From Cyanobacteria bacterium SZAS-4 (GTDB taxonomy: Bacteria > Cyanobacteriota > Vampirovibrionia > Obscuribacterales > Obscuribacteraceae), in contig JAFEAT010000020.1 of NCBI GenBank assembly GCA_018266255.1, forward strand, positions 1 to 64,000: a DNA stretch of 64,000 nucleotides, in the 5' to 3' direction. How positions within the stretch are numbered: position 1 is the first letter of the stretch; each line of letters opens with the position of its first letter. Positions 26,380 to 36,438 of this stretch are shown here, piece by piece. The notes beneath the pieces are model-generated. The model was given only the letters and a program-made list of their open reading frames with translations. It was not told the origin of the DNA and searched no databases. Made by a program: the position numbers and the translations under genes.

Positions 26380-29300
26380 ATGGCGAAAAAACCAGCTGAA
26401 GGCGGCGATCATCATCAGGGCAAACCGAAGGAAAAGGCGCACGAAAGTAAGACCAGCAACGATATTTACGGACACGCTCCGGCGAAAGGCAAGCATCCGG
26501 CATCCAGTAATGCAGGGCACGAAGGCGCGAGTACTCACGGGCATTCTGCAGTCGCTCCCAAAGAGAGTGGTTTGTCTAAACTAATTCATCAAGGTGAGCA
26601 TCTACTGGCGAGCGGCGAGAAAATGCTTACCAGGGCGATCGGCTCCCACGATGATAAACAGGAAAAGACAGCGGCTTCCAAACGACCAGAGATTCCTAAC
26701 AAGGTGGCTCATGCCGACAAACTCTCTTCGGCTGAGCGCAGCCATCAACATGTAAGCGATTACACAGATCCTGTAACTAAGAAACACTTTCACTACAACG
26801 ATAGAGGCTTAGTCGATAAAGTTCACGGCGTTAATGGCGCCGTCACGACAATTGCTTACAAGCGCGAAGGTAACGTCGACAAGCCCATCGCTTTTACAAC
26901 GACGAAGGAAAATCATCCGAATTTGCTACAGAGCGCATGTGCGTCAGACAAAGTTGTGCTTAAAGTCGATCAACGCACCGGTGACGTGACCACATCATGC
27001 CATGAGAAAGTGACCGTTCTTGACCAGAATCGCAAGCCCGTTTCGCAAGAGTTGAAGGTTGAACGCCAATTCAGTTCAGAGGGTGCATGTTCGGAAGTTC
27101 GCAGTGATTTGAAGGGGCATCGCATCGATAAGTCGATTGTTGGTCCGGACAATAAACCTGTTGCAGTCATTCACTACAACTATCGACATGACGCGGGTAA
27201 AACGGATGCGCATCAATCTGTAATGGCGGTGCAAATGGATGCACAAGGGCGACCAGTGCACCAATTTGTTTTTGCCACCGCAGATGATATCGAGAAGCAA
27301 AAACCTTCTATGCGCGAGGATAGGAAGTACAGTGAGAAAGAAGGTGTCGTCAGAGAAACTCATCGTGTTTTCGATCTGCATACAGGTAAGGATGTGCCGA
27401 TCTTCCAGAGTGAGCAGACCATCGATCTTAATAAAGGGCGCACCACTATTCACGAAGAGACGTTCAAGGACGGGCAAAAGACGCCAGTTCAGGACAAGAC
27501 AATTACATTCAACGAATCGGGTAAGCCGATCGAATTGAAGTACAAAAACGAGGAGACGAAAACCGACGTCACAGTCACCTTCACACGTGTGGGCAAAGCA
27601 GTCGATTTAAAAGGAAAGCTCGGTGATGAGGATAAACAACACCTTTTGCATCAAGGTGATGTCGAAGTCGCAAATGCACTGACGCACTACCAGGTTAAAG
27701 CGATCGACACAGCCGATCTGCTGGCTCACGGTGGACCGACAGCACCACGGCATGGTGAAAAACCCACTGGCACCGTTGCCTGGAAGGAAGGAGAGACGTA
27801 TAAGCAGGGCTCCGTTGTAGATGGAAATGTTCTGGACGCCGATAAGAAAGTGATTGGTACCATCAACGATGCCGGTGATGTTCAGATCGGCACCACAAAA
27901 TTCAACATACTTTCCGACCAGTCACATGCAGCTGTATTTCACGGTATAGGCACCGATCATGAGAGGCTCGACCTGTGCCAGGGTCAGGCAATGAAAGCGG
28001 GCGAACGGCGGGAGGGCTACAACGGATATCTCACCGACGGAAAGGAAAAAATGACCGCGATTGGCGGTAATATTTTTGACAAGCATGGCAAATTCTTTGC
28101 CCATATGGATGAAAAGGGTCAATTGGTTTTTGCTGATGATGCAGACCAAAAGGAAAAAAGCATCAATTTAAGCGCGATCAAACCAGGTGGTGGATGGCAA
28201 TTCATCGGCAATGAAAACGGCAAGGCCAGACAGTTTGACGTTGACGGCTCTAGCAACGGCAACGTCTTTCTGGCTCGGTTAGATGCTCATGGTAGCCCTT
28301 TGCTGGATGCAACGGGGCACCCAGTCGAACCGATCAAATGTATCGTGCAGATGGGAATGCTGATCGACAGCACTAGTGGCAAACAAATTGGAAAGTTTGT
28401 GCCGCCAGCAATAAACGACGATAAATCTTGGGGCGAAGGTAGGGTTTTGCTTTTCGGACAAAACCCCGGTGATAAGCCTACTGTCACAGACCTCTCGAAT
28501 ATGAAGAATACTATCTTCGATATCACTACCACGGGTCAAGGCACCTCGCAAACCATGCGTGGTGCGGTGGTTGGACCGAAGGAAGTTCAAGCTGATGGCA
28601 GCACCAGGCCTGGTGTCGGCGGCATTGTCAATTTCGATCAAGCAGTAGCGGTCTCCGAACAGAATTTGCAGAACAAAAAGGCCGCTTTGGATGAACGTCT
28701 AGACACTGAAAACAAGCAAGCACTAGCGATCGGCGTTGCCACGCACGATGTGACCGGCATAAACGCTCGGCTCTATAACAAAGCAATTGCTGGAGAAGAA
28801 CAAACTGAAGCAGCTCAGGTTAGCGTTGATTTGGCCACCAAACAAGTTACTTCTGAAAAAGAGAAGATCGATCAACTTTTGAAAACAGGCAAGCTCGATG
28901 AGAATACAATTTACAGTTTGCAAAGAATGACCACTCTCAACAAGAGTGGTGGCTTAGACAACCTTGCACTGCTCAAGCAACGCGTTGAGAATCCTCAGCA
29001 CGTGCTTGAGAATTTAAGTGGGTCGGCACAGATCTACTCAGGCTCTATTAAAAGACCCGATCCAGATCATCCCGGTAAAATCATCGACTATGACATTAAG
29101 AGTGGCTACGTCTACAAAAAAAATTCCGATCACATCATTGGCAGTGTCAACCCCACTGACGGCAGTCTGCGCTTGCTGAATGATGCTGGTCGTGCAGAAG
29201 TAAGTCGCATGTCCGACCCGACTTTAAAAGGTGCGGTCATACATCTTGAATGTCCCTCTGGCTCTGGGAAGACTACAAGCGTAGATTGGGTCAACGATGG

Positions 29301-32300
29301 TCGGGGCCAATTGATAAGCATTGGTCAATTGCGCAAGCAGGCCGCAGAAGAGCGGGCCTATGCCGAACTGATGGCCAAAGGTGACGCCTCCGGCACAACC
29401 AATAAAGAGGCTCTCGAGAGAACAAAAGTTCTCGAAGCTCGTTATACCAAAACTTTAAATAGCATTGTCGAAAATGGTATCACCGACGTCAATTCAGTGG
29501 ATAAGTTTAGCTCTCTGGAACAGCTTAAAGGCGGTCCACAAGCCTTTGTCAAAGCGGAGCAGAATCGGCCCGAACCACATGCGGTGGAAAAGAAAATTTC
29601 TGTACCCAAATTCGAAACCGAAGCTGATTGCCAGCGTGCCAGCGGTCCAATGCGCTTGGGGCACGATCACTTTGTTGTTGATAAAGGCGTAATCTATCGA
29701 GCCAGATTGGAAGGCAATGAATGGAAGCGAGAAGAAACACCTTGCGGCAATTTGCAGGCGAACTATGTCGCTAAAATTGATGGACACGATGTTGTTCTGC
29801 GCGACCAATCTCAGTTTTTGTTTCAGCTTCGCCTTCAAGGCGAATCACAAGATCACCGTATCATCGGTCTCGGACCTTCTCGCGTCGATGGCAACGGTGC
29901 TATCACTGCTGGGGGACTTGTCGACGCAAACGAGCTTCTGCGCCAGGGAGCGCTAGCCCAAAATTCAACAGCTATTTCGGCTAACGAATATCGCGATTCA
30001 GAAGGTTACATCACTCTCGGCATTCCAGACGCTGCCATGGGTGGACGCGCAGCTCAGCTAGATCTCGTGCATGACACTGCAGAAAACCAGCAGAGAGGTT
30101 TGCACAAACAGATCGATCAACTATTCATCGAAGGTTTGTCTGGCAACACACTGGCTACCGCTGATGTAAATCACAATGTGCGCAGTATTCGCAATTTTGT
30201 TCAGGACATGCATCTTTCCACAGACGATGCCTCGAACTTGTCAGCCGAAGGTCGTGAAATGCAAAAGCAAAGTAGTGAGGCTGTCGCCATGGCAGCACTG
30301 AGTGTGGTGCCCGGTGGCGGTGGACTTCTAGCCTCGCGCCTCGGTTTTGGTCTGGTCGGCAGAGTGGGCATCACCATGGCCGGTGGCGGGTTGGTCTCCA
30401 CAATCGCCAGACAAACTCATGGTGGCGGCTGGCAACAAGCTGGTGACAACTTTGCTTCAGGTTCCGTGGAAGCCCTGACCATGTGGGCCGGATCGGAAGG
30501 GACTCAGTTGATTAGCAACCTGAAAGTGCTGCAAGCAGCAAAGTTAGCGGGTCCAGAGGCGATGGCAGCGTTATCGGAGCCGTTGAAGACTCTCGCCGCC
30601 AACCCTATGACTGGCAAAGTCTTGGAAGTAATGGCTAAACCCGGCGGCGCAGTTGCTGTCGAAGGGTTTTTGCGCACAGTAAATGCCGGCATTCAGACAA
30701 TGGGATTTTCGGCTTCTGGCGCAATTAGATCTGGTAACTACGATGAATTTACTGCCGGCAAAATGGCAGAGGGCACGTTGTACATGATGGCCGGTGAGGG
30801 TCTGGCCGCTCTTGCTCACCATCCCATAACGAAGATGGGACCGAATGTGCCAATGCCATTTGGGAAAGGGTTTGAGAAAGGAATGGAAACTTTCGCAGGC
30901 AGTGCGATCAACAATTTCACTAACTCGGCATTGAATGCTCGCGCTCAGGCCGAATTGGCAGAGAAGGAGCACATAGCCCAGGAACTTGGACTTAAGCCGG
31001 AACAAGTTTCGCTAGAGATGTTCGAGAAATATAAAAATGTCGGTCGCATGAACGCCTTTATCTTGCACAGTGCCGCGGAAGGTGCGGCGATGACTGTGGT
31101 GACACATCCAGTTAGTCATATGTTCAATCACTTTGCCGGGGAGCGTGTTAACGCCGAAGTCGAGCAAGCTGCGGCACAAGACAGAGTTGCATTGCGCCGT
31201 GCAGTCAAAGATGATTTCGTCGTGCGCAATCCCGCAGATGTTCTTTTAAAAGGTGATTCAAAAGCATTAGACATACTGTTATTCCGCCAATTAAAAATCG
31301 ACGATCATGAGTGTTTTCAAGACAATATGATGCGCCACTTCGTAAGGGAAGTACGGGACGGAACAAAAGGATGGACCCCACTTGATTCCGAGCATCCAGA
31401 AACTGCCAAAATCGTTGAAGAGAGAAGGACAGAATTGGAACAACTGTTAGGCAAAGTCTTCAACAACAAAAAAATCATCGCGCCGAAAATCGAAATTGTT
31501 CCAGACGATCAGATGGGCGTCGATGATGCTGCTTATGTGCCTGGACAAGCCGTGGTGCAAATGAAAGAGAGCAGATTTTTCGGGCTCGAACCGCTTAAAA
31601 TCGAGGAAGTCGCACACGAAGCACTCGGTCATCTCTGGCAAGACCATCTAATCATCAATAAGGCAATGCTAGATGCGTTGCGACTTCAGGGGCTAACTGA
31701 CATCTCAAGTCTCGTACAAGACGGTGCGTTGACTAAAGCTGGTCACGCATTCTGCGAAAATATTGCGGCTCAAGAGTTAACTAGAAGCGAAGAACTCGTA
31801 AAGAAATCTTTGCTCGCTAACCCCGATTGGGTCGCTGACAGGTTGACCAAAGAAGAAGCAGAATTGCAGACAGACGCTCAATACATGCGTGCCTCTCGTC
31901 TAACAGAATCGTTTGCACAAAGAAGAGATGCGGGCGACGATCAACTGCATAGCCTCATAAACCTGCTCATGGGACGCAAACTTGACAGTCGCATCGATCC
32001 AAAGAACATAGAAGTTGCCGCGAAAGCTCTCTTGGAAGAATCAGTAAATACGCCATTACCAGCAGGTTTCAATGCAGAGAAAGCACTGGAGGCAATGACA
32101 AAGTCTCTCAACCGTCATAAGTTATTTGGCTACGATCCTCTCGAAGAAAAATATTTGATTACAGATAAGAATATGGCCGGTCACGAAATGGAGCCGCGCA
32201 TAGATCGCGTTTTCGAAGATCATTTAAAAGACCCTCAGTTTTTCGAGCGCAATCCAAATTTTTTCAAAGATATGGTCGAGTGGAGCACCGAACCCAATCT

Positions 32301-34695
32301 AACAAAGAAAAATCAATTGCAAGAGAAATGGCTCGAGACGCTTAGAAAAGAGTATCCGTATGATGACTTTGGAGAAATCGGTGCTCCCACCTCACCTAAA
32401 GTACTGGCGCGCTTTACGTTGAAAGCCGAACTCTTTTTGATGAAACATTTCAAAACAGGCGGTGGTGAGATCGGTGGATTGGAGCCACACGAGTTTGAAC
32501 ATAAATTGCCAAAATTGGTGCGTGAGCTGATCAAAGACCATCTCTATGTTGCCACCATGCGTGGTTACCATACTTATCGAGCTAATTTTTTCGAACTGGA
32601 AGCTCACTTTATTCACCTGCGAACGAAGCAGCTGATCGAAGCAAATGATGTGGAGCATAAGCCTGAAGAAGAGAATCGTCAAAGAACAGCCAGGCAAATG
32701 GAATACGCCAAGATTTTCGTGCCTGACGAAGGCGGTCGCCCCGGGTGGAAAGAGAGAATCATCGAAATTGAAAATCGAGCAAAAGCCGAAGCTGATGCCA
32801 GAAAAGCAGAAAAGCTGGGCATCGAGCCAGCAGACGATTTTTCTAATGTACTGCAAAACCTCCACCAAGCCAGAGAATCTGGTGCAGCGATTGAAGATGA
32901 TCCATCTTTGAATTTCAAGGAAAATTCGGGCATTCCAGACGATTATATGTATCGCTCTAATTCGGAGCAAGTAAAAACAAACAGCGAAACTCCTTCGAAA
33001 AAAATCAGGCTCGATATGTTCTCTGACACACCAACCAAGCTTACTCCCGAGCCAGTAGCTGAAGTTGATGATAAGCGGTTGCCTCCGCCTGCACCAATGC
33101 CCTACGAGCATCATCAAAAGTTGGAAGCAGCCCGCATTCAAAATACCGTCAATCCAATCAAACTTTCGATGAAGGCTAATCCATTTGAATCAGCCGGTCT
33201 GGCAAATGAAGACATTTATCGGGAAAGAACTCCTGATCCGAAATTAATTGCAGATCTCAAGCTTGGCGCTCCAGTTGTTGAGCTGCGAAGAGAGCTGCTT
33301 CGTGAGATACAAAGCGATCCTGCCAGAGAACAGATCGATAAAAATGCTCCCAATCAGTTAGAACTGATTCAAGAGAGAAAGAATAGAGAAAATGAGGAAG
33401 CATATGCTCGTCTGGCTAAAATCGACCCGCTCACTGGTGCGGGTACGCAGAAAGCTGTTGAAGAAGAGCTGATGACAAGGTGTGCGGAAGCCGCGAGAAC
33501 CAAGAAAACATTTACGGTTGCGTATGTAGATCTTGATGAATTTGGCACCGCTAATAGAACCGTTGGCAGACCCTGCGGCGATCTGGCGCTAGGCATGTAT
33601 GTCGAAGCAGTGGACAGGCTTCTGGTCGACTATCCAGGCGTCAGTTTAGCTCGCCTTGGCGGCGATGAATTTGTATTTATCGGAGATTTTGACGAGAAGT
33701 TTTTGCAAGCGGTTCGGAAAATTCGTTTAGCCTATGGCATCAGGGACGGTGAACCTTACGTTCGATTGATGAGAGAGGACGAAATCGTTTCAGGAGCTGA
33801 CCCGGTGCGAGCATCGATAGGTGCAGTCGCATGGCGTGAGGGAGAAACGCCTGAGCAAATTCTCAAGCGTTCAGATAAAGAGATGCAAGCTAATAAGGAG
33901 TTGCGCAAGTTTGGTCACCCACTGAGGGAATTCAAACCTGAGGTGGATGCCACAAAGTCACCTTCTGCAGACGCTATTACATCAAAGTTTGAGAGAACCT
34001 TGTCGACCACTTCAGAAGAATTTAGAGCAAAGAATCCCGACTTGTTTGCCAAAATCGACGAACGTTTGCATGAGGCATCTGCCGATCGCTTGATGCTAGC
34101 CAAACGATTATACACGCACCATTTGACAGAGCTGCCTAAAGACTTCATCTGTCAGCGTGTGCTCGGACGAGAAGTGGTTCGGATGAATCAGGCGCAAAGA
34201 ACGCCAGGTGACGAACAAAAGCTATTCCTGATTAAAGCCGACATCAACAATTTTAAATCTGTGAATGACGAAAACGATCATTCTCAAGGTGATGCACTTT
34301 TGAAAATATATGGTGCCAATTTAAGAGATATCGTCGGCTCTGGCAAAGACAATTTCGTTGGCTCGCCAGGTGGTGGGGCAGCATTCATAATCGCTCACAG
34401 CGAGGCGGAGAGAGACGCCATTGTTAGACGATTGGAACACTGGCAGGGCCCAGCCGACATGCAACCCAAGGATAAATACAAGCTGTGTTTGAGTGTTGGT
34501 GTGGCAGAATGGAAACCAGGGATGTCTGCCACCAAATTGGATGAGTCTGCTGAAGCCGTTCTCGCTGAAGTGAAAGCAAATCAAGAGAAAGCTGGTATAC
34601 GAAAGTCGAAAGACCAATATGCCATCGATGCTCAGCGCCGAGAACAAGATCGGCGCGCCAATCGCAATATAGCTGACCGAGGTAAGTCGGAATAG
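26380..34695 (+). CDS. Giant multidomain protein: YD-like repeats, HExxGH motif, two GGDEF-type domains
   Basis: 2771 residues, no signal peptide. Order: a His/Lys-rich start; about 120-900 beta repeats with alternating charged strands and phrases such as GSVVDGNVLDADKKVIGTIN and GYVYKKNSDHIIGSVNPTDG; mixed helical region to about 1300; a Gly/Ala-rich hydrophobic stretch about 1305-1590 (VVPGGGGLLASRLGFGLVG); helical region with HEALGH (H1746, E1747, H1751), which resembles HExxGH metallopeptidase motifs; a Pro/charged linker; GGDEF domain 1 about 2345-2510 with DPLTGAGT and intact GGDEF at 2427-2431; domain 2 about 2590-2740 with GGGAA (2664-2668) in place of GGDEF. Domain 1 could make cyclic di-GMP; domain 2 looks inactive. 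Three bases separate it from the convergent kinase gene. Confidence 0.85.
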   Translation: MAKKPAEGGDHHQGKPKEKAHESKTSNDIYGHAPAKGKHPASSNAGHEGASTHGHSAVAPKESGLSKLIHQGEHLLASGEKMLTRAIGSHDDKQEKTAASKRPEIPNKVAHADKLSSAERSHQHVSDYTDPVTKKHFHYNDRGLVDKVHGVNGAVTTIAYKREGNVDKPIAFTTTKENHPNLLQSACASDKVVLKVDQRTGDVTTSCHEKVTVLDQNRKPVSQELKVERQFSSEGACSEVRSDLKGHRIDKSIVGPDNKPVAVIHYNYRHDAGKTDAHQSVMAVQMDAQGRPVHQFVFATADDIEKQKPSMREDRKYSEKEGVVRETHRVFDLHTGKDVPIFQSEQTIDLNKGRTTIHEETFKDGQKTPVQDKTITFNESGKPIELKYKNEETKTDVTVTFTRVGKAVDLKGKLGDEDKQHLLHQGDVEVANALTHYQVKAIDTADLLAHGGPTAPRHGEKPTGTVAWKEGETYKQGSVVDGNVLDADKKVIGTINDAGDVQIGTTKFNILSDQSHAAVFHGIGTDHERLDLCQGQAMKAGERREGYNGYLTDGKEKMTAIGGNIFDKHGKFFAHMDEKGQLVFADDADQKEKSINLSAIKPGGGWQFIGNENGKARQFDVDGSSNGNVFLARLDAHGSPLLDATGHPVEPIKCIVQMGMLIDSTSGKQIGKFVPPAINDDKSWGEGRVLLFGQNPGDKPTVTDLSNMKNTIFDITTTGQGTSQTMRGAVVGPKEVQADGSTRPGVGGIVNFDQAVAVSEQNLQNKKAALDERLDTENKQALAIGVATHDVTGINARLYNKAIAGEEQTEAAQVSVDLATKQVTSEKEKIDQLLKTGKLDENTIYSLQRMTTLNKSGGLDNLALLKQRVENPQHVLENLSGSAQIYSGSIKRPDPDHPGKIIDYDIKSGYVYKKNSDHIIGSVNPTDGSLRLLNDAGRAEVSRMSDPTLKGAVIHLECPSGSGKTTSVDWVNDGRGQLISIGQLRKQAAEERAYAELMAKGDASGTTNKEALERTKVLEARYTKTLNSIVENGITDVNSVDKFSSLEQLKGGPQAFVKAEQNRPEPHAVEKKISVPKFETEADCQRASGPMRLGHDHFVVDKGVIYRARLEGNEWKREETPCGNLQANYVAKIDGHDVVLRDQSQFLFQLRLQGESQDHRIIGLGPSRVDGNGAITAGGLVDANELLRQGALAQNSTAISANEYRDSEGYITLGIPDAAMGGRAAQLDLVHDTAENQQRGLHKQIDQLFIEGLSGNTLATADVNHNVRSIRNFVQDMHLSTDDASNLSAEGREMQKQSSEAVAMAALSVVPGGGGLLASRLGFGLVGRVGITMAGGGLVSTIARQTHGGGWQQAGDNFASGSVEALTMWAGSEGTQLISNLKVLQAAKLAGPEAMAALSEPLKTLAANPMTGKVLEVMAKPGGAVAVEGFLRTVNAGIQTMGFSASGAIRSGNYDEFTAGKMAEGTLYMMAGEGLAALAHHPITKMGPNVPMPFGKGFEKGMETFAGSAINNFTNSALNARAQAELAEKEHIAQELGLKPEQVSLEMFEKYKNVGRMNAFILHSAAEGAAMTVVTHPVSHMFNHFAGERVNAEVEQAAAQDRVALRRAVKDDFVVRNPADVLLKGDSKALDILLFRQLKIDDHECFQDNMMRHFVREVRDGTKGWTPLDSEHPETAKIVEERRTELEQLLGKVFNNKKIIAPKIEIVPDDQMGVDDAAYVPGQAVVQMKESRFFGLEPLKIEEVAHEALGHLWQDHLIINKAMLDALRLQGLTDISSLVQDGALTKAGHAFCENIAAQELTRSEELVKKSLLANPDWVADRLTKEEAELQTDAQYMRASRLTESFAQRRDAGDDQLHSLINLLMGRKLDSRIDPKNIEVAAKALLEESVNTPLPAGFNAEKALEAMTKSLNRHKLFGYDPLEEKYLITDKNMAGHEMEPRIDRVFEDHLKDPQFFERNPNFFKDMVEWSTEPNLTKKNQLQEKWLETLRKEYPYDDFGEIGAPTSPKVLARFTLKAELFLMKHFKTGGGEIGGLEPHEFEHKLPKLVRELIKDHLYVATMRGYHTYRANFFELEAHFIHLRTKQLIEANDVEHKPEEENRQRTARQMEYAKIFVPDEGGRPGWKERIIEIENRAKAEADARKAEKLGIEPADDFSNVLQNLHQARESGAAIEDDPSLNFKENSGIPDDYMYRSNSEQVKTNSETPSKKIRLDMFSDTPTKLTPEPVAEVDDKRLPPPAPMPYEHHQKLEAARIQNTVNPIKLSMKANPFESAGLANEDIYRERTPDPKLIADLKLGAPVVELRRELLREIQSDPAREQIDKNAPNQLELIQERKNRENEEAYARLAKIDPLTGAGTQKAVEEELMTRCAEAARTKKTFTVAYVDLDEFGTANRTVGRPCGDLALGMYVEAVDRLLVDYPGVSLARLGGDEFVFIGDFDEKFLQAVRKIRLAYGIRDGEPYVRLMREDEIVSGADPVRASIGAVAWREGETPEQILKRSDKEMQANKELRKFGHPLREFKPEVDATKSPSADAITSKFERTLSTTSEEFRAKNPDLFAKIDERLHEASADRLMLAKRLYTHHLTELPKDFICQRVLGREVVRMNQAQRTPGDEQKLFLIKADINNFKSVNDENDHSQGDALLKIYGANLRDIVGSGKDNFVGSPGGGAAFIIAHSEAERDAIVRRLEHWQGPADMQPKDKYKLCLSVGVAEWKPGMSATKLDESAEAVLAEVKANQEKAGIRKSKDQYAIDAQRREQDRRANRNIADRGKSE

Positions 34696-34698
34696 ATA

Positions 34699-36294
34699 TC
34701 AGGATGATGCCACTGCCGAGAGCGACGACAATTCGGTAAGTAGCTGCTCAGCCGTCTGATAGCGGTTTTCTCTATTCTTTTCCAGGCAACGGTGAACAAT
34801 AGATTGTATTCGCTCAGCCAGCTCTTTGCTATCTTCGCTGAGCACCACTGGCGGTGGTGCTTCTTGAGCATGTTTTATGTAGATCTCGATGATATTTGAT
34901 GATGTAAACGGTTTTGTGCCGGTGAGCATCTCGTGCAGAATGCATCCAATCGCGTAAATATCGCAGCGATGGTCTGTAGGCTCTGAACGGCATTGTTCAG
35001 GGCTCATATATGACGGGGTGCCGATCATAGTTCCAGATTGAGTCAGATTCTCATTTTCTTCGGGCCTGGTTAATTTTGCCAATCCGAAATCAACAATCTT
35101 GACAGTAAAGGTGTGGTCACCTTCAGCTACAACCATTATATTCCCAGGCTTTAGATCTCTGTGAATAAGACCTTCGGCGTGTGCTTTTCCAATGCCCTGA
35201 CAGACCTGCGAGATGATCTCGATGCTATCGCCAACTGCCAGTTTGCCATTTTGTTCGAGCAATTCGGCCAGGCTGAATCCGTTCAGATATTCCATCACCA
35301 TATATGGTTGCGACTCCTCGGTTACTCCCAGGTCGTGCACTTTCAGCACGTTCTTATGGTTGAGCAAACCGGCTGCTCGGGCTTCTCGTTCGAAACGCTT
35401 GACCAACTCAGGTTGTGTACTTAGTTGTGGTGCCAATACTTTGACAGCGACGACCACGTTCATCATCTTATGCTTGCCTTTGTATACCTGCCCTGATGCA
35501 CCGCCTCCGATGGCTTTGATGATCTCGTATTTATTGTCCAGCACACGACCGATCATCGGGTCACCGGCGTCGCTGAGCACAGCGCCCGAAGAATCTGCTC
35601 CCGGCATACTCAAGCTGCTACCGCTCAGTGCTTTGAACTCAGGAGTGTTCATGATTCCGTCGATGCGCAGCATGCGTCCATCTGGGTCTAGTTTTTTCGA
35701 TACTCTGCGCACGACAGTATAAAAGGCTTCTGCTGTCATCTCTGCTTCGGTTGACCAGACATTGGCCAGCAATTCTCCACTTGTCGGTACTTCTTTGCGG
35801 TTTTTTACTAAATAACAAACTAGCTGATATTCTCTGGGCACAAGCGTGACGGCTCGCCCACTCTTAAGAACTTTGCTGGTGTCTAAGTCAACGACGATGT
35901 CACCGACTGTGACAACATTGCCAATCGCAGCTTGCGACCGGCGCAGAAGTCCTTTGACGCGGGCTCCCAATTCTTTGATATTGAACGGCTTGGTCAGGTA
36001 GTCGTCTGCACCATCGTCGAAACCTTGTTCTTTGTCTTCGACCGCGTGGTGCCCAGTCAGCATAATCACAGGGCTCTGACCACCGAATGTGCGATAGTCT
36101 CGCAAAATTTCAATGCCGCTAAGACCGGGCAGGTCCCAGTCTAGAATGATCAAGTCGGCTTGATTGGCGAGGATAAAATTCTGAGCTTCCAAGCCGTTGG
36201 TGATGGCGTTAACCTCGTGGCTTTCATGCTCTAAATAACTCTTGACCAAGTTGGCAAGACTGACGTCATCTTCGACAACTACTATTTTTGCCAA
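34699..36294 (-). CDS. Hybrid response regulator (REC-wHTH) fused to Ser/Thr protein kinase, 2
   Basis: 531 residues, same layout as the gene at 22562. Receiver 1-120 (VVVEDD, D52 in LDWDLPG, TGHH, KPFN); winged helix about 130-215 (VGDIVVDLDTSKVLKSGRAV, PREYQLVCYLVKNR); Ser/Thr kinase about 250-520 with GGGASGQVY, VAVKVLAP, HRDLKPGNIMV, DFGLA and GTPSYMSPEQ. Catalytic motifs are intact. It sits between the giant gene (convergent, 3-base gap) and the histidine-kinase pair (divergent, 144-base gap), so the kinase pair is the obvious candidate to phosphorylate its receiver. No membrane segment, so it should act in the cytoplasm. Confidence 0.9.
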   Translation of the reverse strand: MAKIVVVEDDVSLANLVKSYLEHESHEVNAITNGLEAQNFILANQADLIILDWDLPGLSGIEILRDYRTFGGQSPVIMLTGHHAVEDKEQGFDDGADDYLTKPFNIKELGARVKGLLRRSQAAIGNVVTVGDIVVDLDTSKVLKSGRAVTLVPREYQLVCYLVKNRKEVPTSGELLANVWSTEAEMTAEAFYTVVRRVSKKLDPDGRMLRIDGIMNTPEFKALSGSSLSMPGADSSGAVLSDAGDPMIGRVLDNKYEIIKAIGGGASGQVYKGKHKMMNVVVAVKVLAPQLSTQPELVKRFEREARAAGLLNHKNVLKVHDLGVTEESQPYMVMEYLNGFSLAELLEQNGKLAVGDSIEIISQVCQGIGKAHAEGLIHRDLKPGNIMVVAEGDHTFTVKIVDFGLAKLTRPEENENLTQSGTMIGTPSYMSPEQCRSEPTDHRCDIYAIGCILHEMLTGTKPFTSSNIIEIYIKHAQEAPPPVVLSEDSKELAERIQSIVHRCLEKNRENRYQTAEQLLTELSSLSAVASS

Positions 36295-36438
36295 AAGCGC
36301 TCCTTGAAAGCGTCCAGACCCGGCGCCCGTCTCTATGATCTACCCCGGTTTTGTCATATTCAGTCGATTTGCCCGCGCTATACTCGTCTTGCAGGTCTGC
36401 ATTGATTTCCTGGTCTTCACCAAAATGCCGTTGGACAT

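Noticed and set aside
31615..31632. HEALGH as a firm metallopeptidase site in the giant protein
   Set aside because: It has HExxxH spacing, not HExxH, and I cannot see a certain third ligand; kept only as a candidate motif.
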